Positions 10,001 through 17,604 of a stretch of 64,000 nucleotides of DNA are shown piece after piece; position 1 is the first letter of the stretch, and every line of letters begins with the position of its first letter. The DNA lies in the NCBI RefSeq assembly GCF_902491285.1, contig NZ_CABUHK010000002.1, positions 62,001 to 126,000 of the forward strand. Direction: 5' to 3'. Below the pieces are notes generated by a model, which saw only the letters and a list, made by a program, of their open reading frames with translations, was not told the DNA's origin and searched no databases. The position numbers and the translations under genes are program-made. The DNA comes from an uncultured Bacteroides sp. GTDB taxonomy: Bacteria > Bacteroidota > Bacteroidia > Bacteroidales > Bacteroidaceae.

Positions 10001-11267
10001 AACAACTGACGGTATTATGGCTTAGGTGGGCGGGTGCATCAGTGGTATAGTGTTCAAAAGTGTTGCTGCCGGGAGCCCGCCGGTTTAAACCTCCTTCTAC
10101 GGTTCCTACCCATAAAACACCCGACGGGTCTTCATAAATGGCATTGACGGGATTTTGGGAAAGACTTCCGGGAATGGTGGGAATATGATAATAGTTTTGT
10201 ACCAACAGCATCCGGCGGCTCATCTTGTTCAGCCCTCCCACTTCGGTTCCTACCCAGATAATGTCACCATCGGTCAGCAGACAGTTTACGAAGTCACAGT
10301 TCAATGTGTTTTGTACAATTTCTCCTTCTCCGGTATCTTTATTTATCCGCTCAAAATTGTCTGTCAACGCATTATAAAGGTTTATACCTTTTAGGGTGGC
10401 AACCAGCATGGTATGTTCTCCTGTTTCTGCTATGTCTGTGATAAAGTTTTGGGAAAGCGAGTTGTTGTCATTCGGATCGTACATATAATGCTTCATCAGT
10501 TCCGTATCCATATTGTATCGGAAAAGGCCTTGTGCGCTGCCAATCCAAATTTCATTTTCTTTCCGGCAGATTACTTGTATGGACACACCGGGTAATTGCA
10601 GGGCAGATGAAATGAATGTGGGTTCCTGTACTTCCATAGCCGATTCTTTGATGCGGTAGATACCGTCTTTGTAGTTTATCCAAAGATAGTCTTCCACCTC
10701 ACAAATAGTCCGGATGGATTCTCCTGCCGGCACTTCGCATATTTTAATGATCTGTCTTATATTTCCTTGTTTGTCAAAGGTAATTTTGAATAAATTGTTT
10801 TCCGAACAAACCCAAATATTTCCCGCTTTGCTATGGAGAATGAGATGGGAGGGGCGGTTGCACAGTGAAATAAGTTTGTCTTTCGTATCAGCGACTTGTA
10901 CAGTCTGCATGGTTTGTATATCCAATATGTCAATACCCATTTCACTGACAGCCCAAATACGCTTGAAGTTATCCTCACACAGTTTGTTTATGAAGTTGCT
11001 TCGTAGTTTGGTGTGGGTGCTTCCCATATTGAAGGCGGTAAATTCATAACCGTCATAACGGGCGATTCCTTCCCCACGGGTGGCAATCCATAAAAAGCCC
11101 TGACTGTCTTTCAATATATCGTCCACGAAGTTGTGAGGCAGTCCTTCATCCATCGTAATAGCGGTGACGTTATAGCGTTCAGACCATTTTCCGGCGGTCT
11201 CTTCAGCTTGCATAGACAGGCTCGACAGAAAGATGAACAGGGCAAATAGCAAAGAATGTCTTTTCAT
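7041..11267 (-). CDS. Hybrid two-component system sensor/regulator (HTCS), arabinan locus
   Basis: A one-protein signal transduction system, about 1408 aa. I chose the ATG at 11267, which gives MKRHSLLFALFIFLSSLSMQA as a signal peptide; the ATG at 11303 adds 12 residues. Order: periplasmic Reg_prop beta-propeller blades (many WIGT/WVGT repeats, to about 700), a Y_Y_Y domain, one membrane helix near 797-820, coiled coil, HisKA with THEFRTPL (phospho-acceptor His903), HATPase with intact DTGPGLP and GTGIGLYL boxes, a receiver domain with Asp1203 in VSDLMMP, and a C-terminal AraC-type DNA-binding domain. It probably senses an arabinan oligosaccharide and activates the susC and GH43 promoters through the GTCCACC direct repeats (inference). 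Its own -7 box is at 11319-11312. Confidence 0.96.
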   Translation of the reverse strand: MKRHSLLFALFIFLSSLSMQAEETAGKWSERYNVTAITMDEGLPHNFVDDILKDSQGFLWIATRGEGIARYDGYEFTAFNMGSTHTKLRSNFINKLCEDNFKRIWAVSEMGIDILDIQTMQTVQVADTKDKLISLCNRPSHLILHSKAGNIWVCSENNLFKITFDKQGNIRQIIKICEVPAGESIRTICEVEDYLWINYKDGIYRIKESAMEVQEPTFISSALQLPGVSIQVICRKENEIWIGSAQGLFRYNMDTELMKHYMYDPNDNNSLSQNFITDIAETGEHTMLVATLKGINLYNALTDNFERINKDTGEGEIVQNTLNCDFVNCLLTDGDIIWVGTEVGGLNKMSRRMLLVQNYYHIPTIPGSLSQNPVNAIYEDPSGVLWVGTVEGGLNRRAPGSNTFEHYTTDAPAHLSHNTVSCFTSDNDGRLWIGTWGGGIGWIDMKNPQNKQFHHIEIPEYGDFSWGWAGSICYDHLNNAIWVGTSTNIYVYDLKTQTLTEPFKGMNLGGIEGCTGYYIDKDNHLWLGLTEGLCRIDLSSLKAPRLIYQLWRIKLDEPESKLKERVTYITQSKDGTLWIGSNGYGFYKSSPTENGEYTFRSFTTEDGLINNSVRCISEDKEGYLWITTTNGLSRFNPNNNSFFNYTRKDGLLSNQFYWNAICRAANGDLYVGSTKGLSVVKPVIDTNPKEAVPLAFTHVRVANEERLYTNGTLQLHERDKSLYIEFAALDYDASTFANYYYRLKGFDDKWIKVPANRRQAAYTNLRPGNYTFELRYAPDGKQWLEEMAELHIAVSPYFYKTIWFILSILVLLSFLIYKVLSWRLRSLKEQQEMLHIKVEERTRELEEQKKLLSTQASELYRQNQLLKQQNEKITKQKGQLIQMSKKVQELTVDKLAFFTNITHEFRTPLTLIVGPIERALKLSYNPQVIEQLHFVERNSKYLLSLVNQLMDFRKVESGKMEIVRNPGNFAKLLNELLVPFDAYASERGITIERRFRLPSCEIMYDEDAMHKVIVNLIGNALKFTPKGGQITIYATPFRQEEQEKLFICIRDTGPGLPEEEIDKVFNRFYQSQNKTHSSINGQSGTGIGLYLCKRIVQLHGGSICAKNNQSKGCSFRILLPLQYADANSLPAPTEQVKEPVESPLALQPATNGKLTILVVEDNKDMRAYIRSILAEYYNVLEASQGEEALTVLQSQNVDFIVSDLMMPVMDGMELSRRVKSNFAISHIPFLMLTAKTSNESRIESFRIGVDEYLLKPFDDTLLLARISNILENRKRFQQKFSYSMDVDALNIEKESSDKKFLDKAMQIVKENYKNSYYEISDFIEAMGVSKSLMNKKMQNLTGQSAGQFMRNYRLNLARELIIRNRLTHNMNISEIAYEVGFNDPKYFTRCFTKHFGTTPSSMMENGTD

Positions 11268-11311
11268 AGTGTGTAGTTCATTAATGACGTAAGAATATAC
11301 CATTATGGAAA

Positions 11312-11319
11312 CAAAGATA
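11312..11319 (-). promoter_or_regulatory. Candidate -7 box of the HTCS gene
   Basis: Minus-strand TATCTTTG, about 45 bp before the HTCS ATG at 11267. CAAA copies (TTTG on the minus strand) lie at 11344-11351, slightly farther than the usual 19-21 bp spacing. Confidence 0.5.
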
Positions 11320-11378
11320 TACCTTTTCGTTTTTCCTTAAAAACAAACAAATCATTTTTATCCCTCTGCTGTACAAAT

Positions 11379-11435
11379 GTCCACCCTTTAAGCGATATTG
11401 TCCACCTGGCGAGCTTTTGGTTGCAGCTATATTTG
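11379..11435 (+). promoter_or_regulatory. HTCS-type direct-repeat operator and promoter of GH43-GH51
   Basis: Two GTCCACC copies (11379-11385 and 11400-11406) repeat with a 21-bp period. After 21 more bases comes TATATTTG (11428-11435), a -7 box. Both the repeats and the spacing match the site before susC, and the bases between repeats are also similar (CTTTAAGCG here, CTATAAAAC there). Confidence 0.78.
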
Positions 11436-11450
11436 CATTAATAATAATTA

Positions 11451-11511
11451 GTCAATGTGTCAATATGCCAATGTGCCAATTGGCTGCGCTATATGCCACA
11501 TGGCCATTGAC
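11451..11511 (+). repeat. Octamer repeats and stem in the GH43 leader
   Basis: Four consecutive octamers at 11451-11482 follow the pattern G(T/C)CAAT(G/A)T with the last reading GCCAATTG. GTCAATG at 11451-11457 can pair with CATTGAC at 11505-11511, enclosing the palindrome GCCAATTGGC. The region is inside the predicted untranslated leader of the GH43 mRNA. Whether it regulates anything is unknown. Confidence 0.5.
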
Positions 11512-11554
11512 AAATTAGTACATTAGCAAATGGTCATATAATAAACAAAATACT

Positions 11555-13090
11555 ATGAAACAGCAATTTTTTCCTCAAAGATTATTCATGGACATGAAGA
11601 GGTTAATAATAAATAGGTTGGTTGGTTTAGGCCTGTTGGTCGTAGGGGCATTGGTATCATGCAATGCACCTACGGCTTTCGTGCCTGTTCCTTCACCGAA
11701 TCCTTGGGTGGATGATTATACCGCCCTTTCGTCTATGGAAAATTACAAGCAGTGGGGAACGTATAATGTACACGATCCGGCCTGTAAAAAAATAGGGGAT
11801 ACCTATTATATGTATTCCACTGATGCTATCTTTGCCGAGAACCGGAAAGAGGCGGAAGAGAAGAATGTACCGTTAGGTTTTATCCAGGTACGCAAATCAA
11901 AAGATCTGGTACATTGGGATTTTGTGGGATGGGCCTTTCCCGAAATACCTGCTCCGGCTATAGAATGGGTCCATAGTCAGGCGGAAGGAAAAGGGGCGAC
12001 TAACATTTGGGCTCCCTTCCTGATGCCTTATCAGGGTATTTATCGTTTGTATTATTGTGTATCGGCATTCGGCAGGAATACATCCTATATCGGTATGGCC
12101 GAGTCGGATTCTCCCGAAGGTCCCTGGATACAGAAAGGGTGTGTGGTCAAGACAGGGGAAGGGGATGCGATGAATGCCATAGACCCTTCTGTTATTGAGG
12201 ACCCGGAAACCGGAAAGTGGTGGATGCATTATGGCTCTTATTTCGGCGGTCTGTACTGTGTGGAACTGAATCCCGGAACAGGAATGACTATGCAGCCGGA
12301 GGATCATGGGCACTTGATAGCACGTCGGGCCAATTACCGGAAAGACAATCTGGAAGCACCGGAAATCATGTATCAGCCGGAACTTGGCAAATATTATCTG
12401 TTTACATCCTACGATCCGCTGATGACTACCTATAATGTACGTGTCGCTTATTCCGATTCTCCCGAAGGGCCTTTTGTGGATTTCTATGGAGAGGATATAA
12501 AAGATACAACGAATAATGTTCCCATTTTGACAGCTCCTTACCGCTTCGAAAATCATCCGGGATGGGCGGGAACGGCTCATTGCGGTCTTATTGACGCCGG
12601 TGACGGCCGTTATTTTATGACTCATCAGGGACGGCTCTCTCCTCAGAACCAGTTGATGGATCTGCATGTACGTGAAGTGTTCTTTACTGTAAACGGATGG
12701 CCTGTGGTTTCTCCCGAACGCTATGCAGGTACTGCTCCGCGCTCTTTCACTAAAGAAGATTTGGCAGGTGAGTGGGAAATTATCCGTCTTCAGGAGCCGC
12801 CTCTGGAACGTAGCTTGGAGGCCGGTCAGATAATGTGGGGCGAGGGAGACTTGCGAAATGGGGAGCAGGCATTGTCTGCCCGTGTCGTTTTGGAAGCAGA
12901 TGGCAGTGTTGGAGATGCAACTTGGGATTTTAATGTTAAAAAACAACTTCTTACTATAAAAACAGCCACAGAAGATATTAACAATTTGATTATCTTTGCC
13001 GGACACGATTGGGAAAATGAAACAGAAACCATTCTCTTTACCGGCCTGGATGCTCAAGGGCATTCGGTATGGGGAAAGAGAATTAACTAA
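11555..13090 (+). CDS. GH43 endo-1,5-alpha-L-arabinanase, lipoprotein
   Basis: This cleaves internal alpha-1,5 bonds of arabinan, probably at the cell surface. It is 511 aa. The family five-bladed propeller shows the catalytic triad: base Asp74 in NVHDPA, Asp210 in AIDPS and acid Glu267 in LEAPEI. HDPACKKIGDTYYMYSTD and VFFTVNGWPVVSPERYAG are typical of secreted bacterial endo-arabinanases with a small C-terminal beta-domain (here about 400-511, GEWEIIRL onward). The lipobox GALVSC puts the lipid on Cys36. The ATG at 11555 follows an A-rich leader, but Met14 (11594) would give a more usual 22-residue signal, so the start is uncertain. The gene is followed 23 bp later by the GH51 gene and shares its promoter. 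Confidence 0.9.
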   Translation: MKQQFFPQRLFMDMKRLIINRLVGLGLLVVGALVSCNAPTAFVPVPSPNPWVDDYTALSSMENYKQWGTYNVHDPACKKIGDTYYMYSTDAIFAENRKEAEEKNVPLGFIQVRKSKDLVHWDFVGWAFPEIPAPAIEWVHSQAEGKGATNIWAPFLMPYQGIYRLYYCVSAFGRNTSYIGMAESDSPEGPWIQKGCVVKTGEGDAMNAIDPSVIEDPETGKWWMHYGSYFGGLYCVELNPGTGMTMQPEDHGHLIARRANYRKDNLEAPEIMYQPELGKYYLFTSYDPLMTTYNVRVAYSDSPEGPFVDFYGEDIKDTTNNVPILTAPYRFENHPGWAGTAHCGLIDAGDGRYFMTHQGRLSPQNQLMDLHVREVFFTVNGWPVVSPERYAGTAPRSFTKEDLAGEWEIIRLQEPPLERSLEAGQIMWGEGDLRNGEQALSARVVLEADGSVGDATWDFNVKKQLLTIKTATEDINNLIIFAGHDWENETETILFTGLDAQGHSVWGKRIN

Positions 13091-13113
13091 TAAAAATTAA
13101 TAATATTACTATC

Positions 13114-15093
13114 ATGAAATTACACCGAACTCTATTCACAGCATGGGTATTTGCTGCCGGAGTAGCGCTACATGCACAGAATGCGCACAACATGGTCGTG
13201 CAGACCAATAAACTTGGTGCGGAAATACAACCAACCATGTATGGTTTGTTTTTTGAGGACATTAATTATGGAGCCGACGGAGGATTGTATGCCGAACTGG
13301 TAAAGAACCGTTCATTCGAATTCCCGCAACGTTTTATGGGGTGGAATGTTTTCGGTAACGTGACCTTGATGGATGACGGGCCGTTTGAACGAAATCCGCA
13401 TTATGTCCGTCTGGGTAATTCCGGGCACAGGGAAAAACATACAGGGATTGAAAACGAAGGTTTCTTCGGTATAGGTGTCAAGGAAGGAGCCGAGTACCGT
13501 TTTTCCGTATGGGCACGTGGTGAGAACCAGAAACTTCGCATTGAATTGATCAAGAATGATACGATGGAGGAACGTCAGGCTTTTGAGTCAAAAGAACTGA
13601 CAGTGAACTCGAAGGATTGGAAACAATATGAGGTGATATTGAAATCGCCGAGAACGGAACCCAAGGCTCATCTCCGTATTTTCCTTGAAAGTGCGGGAAC
13701 GGTGGATCTGGAACATGTTTCTCTTTTCCCTGTGGATACTTGGAAAGAACGTAAGAACGGGCTTCGCAAGGACTTGGTGCAGGCTTTATATGATATCAAA
13801 CCCGGTGTTTTCCGTTTTCCCGGCGGCTGTATTGTGGAAGGTACGGATGAGGCTACCCGTTACGAATGGAAAAAAACAGTAGGTGCGGTAGAGAATCGTC
13901 CGTTGAATGAAAACCGCTGGCATTATACGTTCAAGCATCGTTTCTTCCCCGATTATTTCCAGACTTACGGACTGGGCTTCTTTGAGTATTTCCAGTTGTC
14001 GGAGGATATAGGCGCCGAACCGTTGCCTATTCTGAACTGCGGACTGGTATGCCAGTATCAGAATGACCCCGACCAGCAGGTCAGCTTGTCCAAACTTGAT
14101 TCGTATATACAGGATGCATTGGATCTGATTGAATTTGCCAATGGTGATGTTACGACTACTTGGGGAAAAGTTCGTGCGGATATGGGACATCCTGCTCCCT
14201 TCAACTTGAAGTTCTTGGGTATTGGCAACGAACAATGGGGACCGGAATATCCGGAACGTCTGAAACAGTTTGTCGAGGTGCTTCGTAAGGCGCATCCCGA
14301 AATCAAGATTGTCGGCAGTTCGGGACCTCAGTCTGAAGGTAAAGACTTTGATTACTTATGGCCGGAAATGAAAAATCTGAAAGTGGATTTGGTGGATGAG
14401 CATTTCTATCGTCCCGAAAGCTGGTTCCTGGCACAAGGTAACCGTTATGACAATTACGACCGCAAAGGTCCGAAGGTCTTTGCCGGAGAATATGCTTGTC
14501 ATGGAAAAGGCAAGAAATGGAACCATTTTAATGCTGCTTTAATGGAAGCTGCGTTCATGACCGGACTGGAACGCAATGCCGATGTGGTACACATGGCTAC
14601 TTATGCGCCTTTGTTTGCTCATGTGGAAGGGTGGCAGTGGCGTCCGGATTTGATTTGGTTTGATAATCTGAATTCCGTCCGTACTTGCAGTTACTATGTA
14701 CAACAGTTGTACAGTCATAATAAAGGCACGCATGTATTGCCGTTGACAATGGATAAAAAAGCTGTGAGCGGTCAGGAAGGACAGGATGGTCTGTTTGCCA
14801 GTGCCGTATGGGATAAGGATGAAAAGGCTTGTATCGTGAAAATTGCCAATACTTCGGATAAGGCACAACCGGTATCAGTGACTTTCAACGGATTGAAGAA
14901 GAGTGATAAACTTGTGGAAGGTAAATGCATCACGCTCCAGTCTGCCGATTTGGATAAAGATAACACGGTAGAGCATCCGAATGTCATCACTCCGAAAGAA
15001 AGTGATGTTACGATTGAGGGTAATGTACTGAATGTAGAGATGGCGCCCAAGACTTTCGTGCTTTATAAGTTTGTTAAGGCAAGTAATAAGTAA
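13114..15093 (+). CDS. GH51 alpha-L-arabinofuranosidase
   Basis: This removes terminal alpha-L-arabinofuranose from arabinan side chains or oligosaccharides; with 659 aa and a signal peptide (MKLHRTLFTAWVFAAGVALHAQ) it is exported. An N-terminal carbohydrate-binding-like sandwich (about 50-200) precedes the barrel. The acid/base is Glu373 in GIGNEQWG and the nucleophile Glu459 in FAGEYACH, both standard for clan A family 51. The C-terminal beta-domain ends APKTFVLYKF. It is the second gene of the operon, working on the products of the endo-arabinanase. A strong hairpin follows at 15141-15162. Confidence 0.95.
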   Translation: MKLHRTLFTAWVFAAGVALHAQNAHNMVVQTNKLGAEIQPTMYGLFFEDINYGADGGLYAELVKNRSFEFPQRFMGWNVFGNVTLMDDGPFERNPHYVRLGNSGHREKHTGIENEGFFGIGVKEGAEYRFSVWARGENQKLRIELIKNDTMEERQAFESKELTVNSKDWKQYEVILKSPRTEPKAHLRIFLESAGTVDLEHVSLFPVDTWKERKNGLRKDLVQALYDIKPGVFRFPGGCIVEGTDEATRYEWKKTVGAVENRPLNENRWHYTFKHRFFPDYFQTYGLGFFEYFQLSEDIGAEPLPILNCGLVCQYQNDPDQQVSLSKLDSYIQDALDLIEFANGDVTTTWGKVRADMGHPAPFNLKFLGIGNEQWGPEYPERLKQFVEVLRKAHPEIKIVGSSGPQSEGKDFDYLWPEMKNLKVDLVDEHFYRPESWFLAQGNRYDNYDRKGPKVFAGEYACHGKGKKWNHFNAALMEAAFMTGLERNADVVHMATYAPLFAHVEGWQWRPDLIWFDNLNSVRTCSYYVQQLYSHNKGTHVLPLTMDKKAVSGQEGQDGLFASAVWDKDEKACIVKIANTSDKAQPVSVTFNGLKKSDKLVEGKCITLQSADLDKDNTVEHPNVITPKESDVTIEGNVLNVEMAPKTFVLYKFVKASNK

Positions 15094-15140
15094 AAGATGA
15101 ATCATTCCTTTAAATGCTAACACAGAGGATAGAGAAACAT

Positions 15141-15162
15141 AAAGCAGCCGAAGGGCTGCTTT
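15141..15162 (+). terminator. Terminator of the GH43-GH51 operon
   Basis: AAAGCAGCC and GGCTGCTTT form a perfect 9-bp stem with a GAAG loop, 48 bp after the GH51 stop. Confidence 0.85.
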
Positions 15163-15208
15163 ATAATCCCAACTGCATCCGGAACTTTTAAAGGAAATGT
15201 ATACCTGT

Positions 15209-15238
15209 CTCCCTTGGTTGTACCAAGGGAGTTTTTTT
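15209..15238 (+). terminator. Second intrinsic terminator
   Basis: CTCCCTTGG and CCAAGGGAG pair perfectly around TTGTA and are followed by seven T. It lies 47 bp past the first hairpin. Either it backs up the first terminator or it ends a short RNA beginning between them; no promoter for such an RNA was identified. Confidence 0.8.
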
Positions 15239-15268
15239 GATTATACGTATATTGTCATCTTGGATTTT

Positions 15269-15454
15269 TCACGTTGTTTTGCTGTAAATCAGTAATGTAC
15301 CGTGAAAATACATTCTAAATCCCCCCGAAACGGTTTGCCATTCTCCGCTGCCAAATTTGGTTTGACGGATATCGGTTGTTCTGATTCCTGTGTCATAGCT
15401 ACGGTTGTTCCATTGCAGGGGAGCGTCATAAGGCGTATTTTTGTTCGGGTGCGT
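15269..15454 (-). pseudogene. Possible 3' remnant of an unknown gene
   Basis: Read on the minus strand, 61 codons are open between an in-frame stop just before 15454 and a stop at 15269. The composition looks protein-like (DAPLQWNNRSYDTG and GSGEWQTVSGGFRMYF), yet no start codon is available. The region where the rest of the gene would lie is occupied by the tandem array. Chance cannot be excluded. Confidence 0.3.
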
Positions 15455-15460
15455 TCATTG

Positions 15461-15542
15461 CTTCACTAAGGTGAAGAGGCAGCTTCGCTTAGGTGAACAG
15501 CCGCTTTCACCCAAGTGGAATAACTGCTTCACCTGGGTGAAA
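15461..15542. repeat. Tandem palindromic array, four units, 22-bp period
   Basis: Four 16-bp near-palindromes start at 15461, 15483, 15505 and 15527, exactly 22 bp apart, with 6-bp spacers. They read CTTCACTAAGGTGAAG, CTTCGCTTAGGTGAAC, TTTCACCCAAGTGGAA and CTTCACCTGGGTGAAA. A half unit (AGGTGAAG at 15557-15564) keeps the same register. The spacers differ while the palindromic ends are kept. Confidence 0.8.
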
Positions 15543-15894
15543 TATCAAATGGAGTGAGGTGAAGGTATGATGAGAATAGGTTCTTCTGATGCCTACGAGC
15601 TACCGGGAGGTAACGAGGGGCTGATTTTACATTCTGTCCGAGAGCATCCCCGAAGCAGATGTATTTCGCCACCGGCATACCGATTGAGGAGGTTTTGAAA
15701 GACTGTCGCACGGGAAGCTCTTGGTAATGAGTGAGTTGTTGTGATGGAATGCTTTTATGTTTTATGTAAATGAGTCAAAAGTGATTTTTGTTGTCGTTAT
15801 GTTGTATGGGCGGGCTCATGGGCCTGCCCATACGGTGGAACATTTGATGGTTATTTCGGATTTTTGAAATATCCTCTTATTGGATGAGTCCTGT

Positions 15895-17457
15895 TTACAT
15901 CTTTATTCTCTTATTGCGTACTTGCCTCAGAATGGTCTGCAACTCAAATACTTTCTCAGGATACTTTTCTGCTACATTCTCTTGTTCGCTCACCTTTTCC
16001 ATTTCATATAACTGGGGAACGTTCAGGTTTCCGGTTTCTATTTTTTCTGCTTTCATGAAAGTGGTCGGGTCATCATTCGGTTCAATGTATTTCCAGTCTT
16101 TGGTACGGACGGACAACGTGTGGTTCATGGATTGTTCCACAATCCAGGGGCGGTCTGTCTTGTCGGTTCCTATCAGATTCCCTAAACGGTCATAACTGTC
16201 CGGAGCGCTGCCTTTAGGTAATCTGGCGTTGATCAAAGCTCCTAAGGAGGCTAGCCAGTCAATCTGTGACATTAATACGTCCGAGTCTCCTGTCTTTTTT
16301 ATCTTCTGTGGCCAGCGGACAATGACCGGGACGGCTGTTCCACCCTCGAAAGCGCTGTATTTGTTTCCTCTCCACGGACCGGAAGGTGTATGTCCGTTCA
16401 ACAGCTCTTCTGCCTTGTCCTTATATCCGTCGTCTACAACCGGACCATTGTCGCTGGATAGAATAATCAGCGTGTTTTCAGTTAGTCCAAGTTGGTCCAA
16501 TGTTTCCATCAGCTGGCCTACCGTCCAGTCGAATTGGGCGATTGCGTCTCCGCGTAGTCCCATAGGATTCTTTCCACGGAAGCGGTCATGGGGAAAACGA
16601 GGAACGTGTACATCATTGGTTGCAAAATACATAAAGAAAGGCTCGTCTTTATGCTGTTTGATAAAGTCGATGGCATGAACGGTGATGGAATCGGCAATGT
16701 TCTCGTCTTTCCAAAGTGCTTTTCCGCCCCCTTTCATAAATCCGATGCGGCTGATGCCATTGACGATGGACATGTCATGTCCGTTGCTGGGATGTAGGTT
16801 ATACAGTAATTCGGGATTATCTTTGCCGGTCGGTTCTCCCAGAAAGTTCTTGGTGTAACTCACTTCTATGGGATCGGACGGATCATAGTTGGCTACCTTG
16901 CCGTTTTCTATAAATACACAAGGTACACGGTCGGCTGTAGCGGCCATGATATAGTGATAGTCAAAGCCTAAGTCACCTAAAGCGGCTGGTAAAGGAGCAT
17001 TCCAATCCTGCCCGCCTGTCTTGTCTCCCAGGCCCAGATGCCATTTGCCGATGGCGGCTGTAGCATATCCGGCACTTTTAAACATGTCTGCCATGGTGTA
17101 TTGTTCGGGACGGATAATCATTTTTACATCTCCTGCGGCAATATCCGTGTCCGGTCTGCGCCATGCATATTCTCCTGTCAGCAAGGAGTAGCGGGATGGG
17201 GTGCTGGTAGCGGCTACGGTATGTGCATTAGTAAAACGAATGCCTTCCGATGCCAGTTTGTCAACATGGGGAGTTTCTATATTCTTGGCTCCGTAACATT
17301 TTAAATCTCCATATCCCAGGTCATCTGCCAGAATAACGATAACATTGGGCTTTTGGGGGTCCTGCGTACTGTTTTTTTGAACGGTTTCTGCTGTTGCAGA
17401 GTTACAGGCGGCTAATGAGGCAAGTAAGGATATGCCTGCATAATTTCTACTTTTCAT
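15895..17457 (-). CDS. Serine-type arylsulfatase lipoprotein
   Basis: A formylglycine-dependent sulfatase of 520 aa that releases sulfate from a sulfated glycan. The lipoprotein signal ends LAAC (Cys18), so it is membrane anchored. The active-site motif STPSR starts at Ser85: the residue converted to formylglycine is serine, so maturation needs an anaerobic radical-SAM enzyme (anSME), which is not in this window. Metal-binding Asp45 and Asp46 lie in LADDLGYGD, and AIGKWHLG and SDNGP are the other conserved motifs. It stands alone, 147 bp from mnmA, with no susCD pair beside it; the substrate is unknown. Confidence 0.92.
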   Translation of the reverse strand: MKSRNYAGISLLASLAACNSATAETVQKNSTQDPQKPNVIVILADDLGYGDLKCYGAKNIETPHVDKLASEGIRFTNAHTVAATSTPSRYSLLTGEYAWRRPDTDIAAGDVKMIIRPEQYTMADMFKSAGYATAAIGKWHLGLGDKTGGQDWNAPLPAALGDLGFDYHYIMAATADRVPCVFIENGKVANYDPSDPIEVSYTKNFLGEPTGKDNPELLYNLHPSNGHDMSIVNGISRIGFMKGGGKALWKDENIADSITVHAIDFIKQHKDEPFFMYFATNDVHVPRFPHDRFRGKNPMGLRGDAIAQFDWTVGQLMETLDQLGLTENTLIILSSDNGPVVDDGYKDKAEELLNGHTPSGPWRGNKYSAFEGGTAVPVIVRWPQKIKKTGDSDVLMSQIDWLASLGALINARLPKGSAPDSYDRLGNLIGTDKTDRPWIVEQSMNHTLSVRTKDWKYIEPNDDPTTFMKAEKIETGNLNVPQLYEMEKVSEQENVAEKYPEKVFELQTILRQVRNKRIKM

Positions 17458-17604
17458 CTCTATTTATTTAAGGTTTGATCCGGATACATGTCTATTTTCA
17501 CTTTCCGGTTTCTCGACCTGAAGGTGAAGAACGACGGAAAGTTATCAAGAAAATCTTGAAGCAGCAAAAAAGAGGACTGAAATATGATTTGAAAGTGTCT
17601 GGAA

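Larger units (their letters stand above)
15239..15894. other. Degenerate non-coding spacer
   Basis: About 650 bp with no intact gene lies between the terminator and the sulfatase. It contains a possible coding remnant on the minus strand (15269-15454), a tandem palindromic array (15461-15542), and a short open stretch on the plus strand (15614-15727, 37 codons after a stop). I recognise neither remnant. Confidence 0.6.

Noticed and set aside
11897..13063. 388-codon minus-strand open frame opposite the GH43 gene
   Set aside because: It lies wholly inside a gene with all catalytic motifs, has no family resemblance and no promoter; it is an antisense shadow.
15461..15542. CRISPR array
   Set aside because: Units are 16 bp with 6-bp spacers, far below CRISPR sizes, and no cas gene is present.
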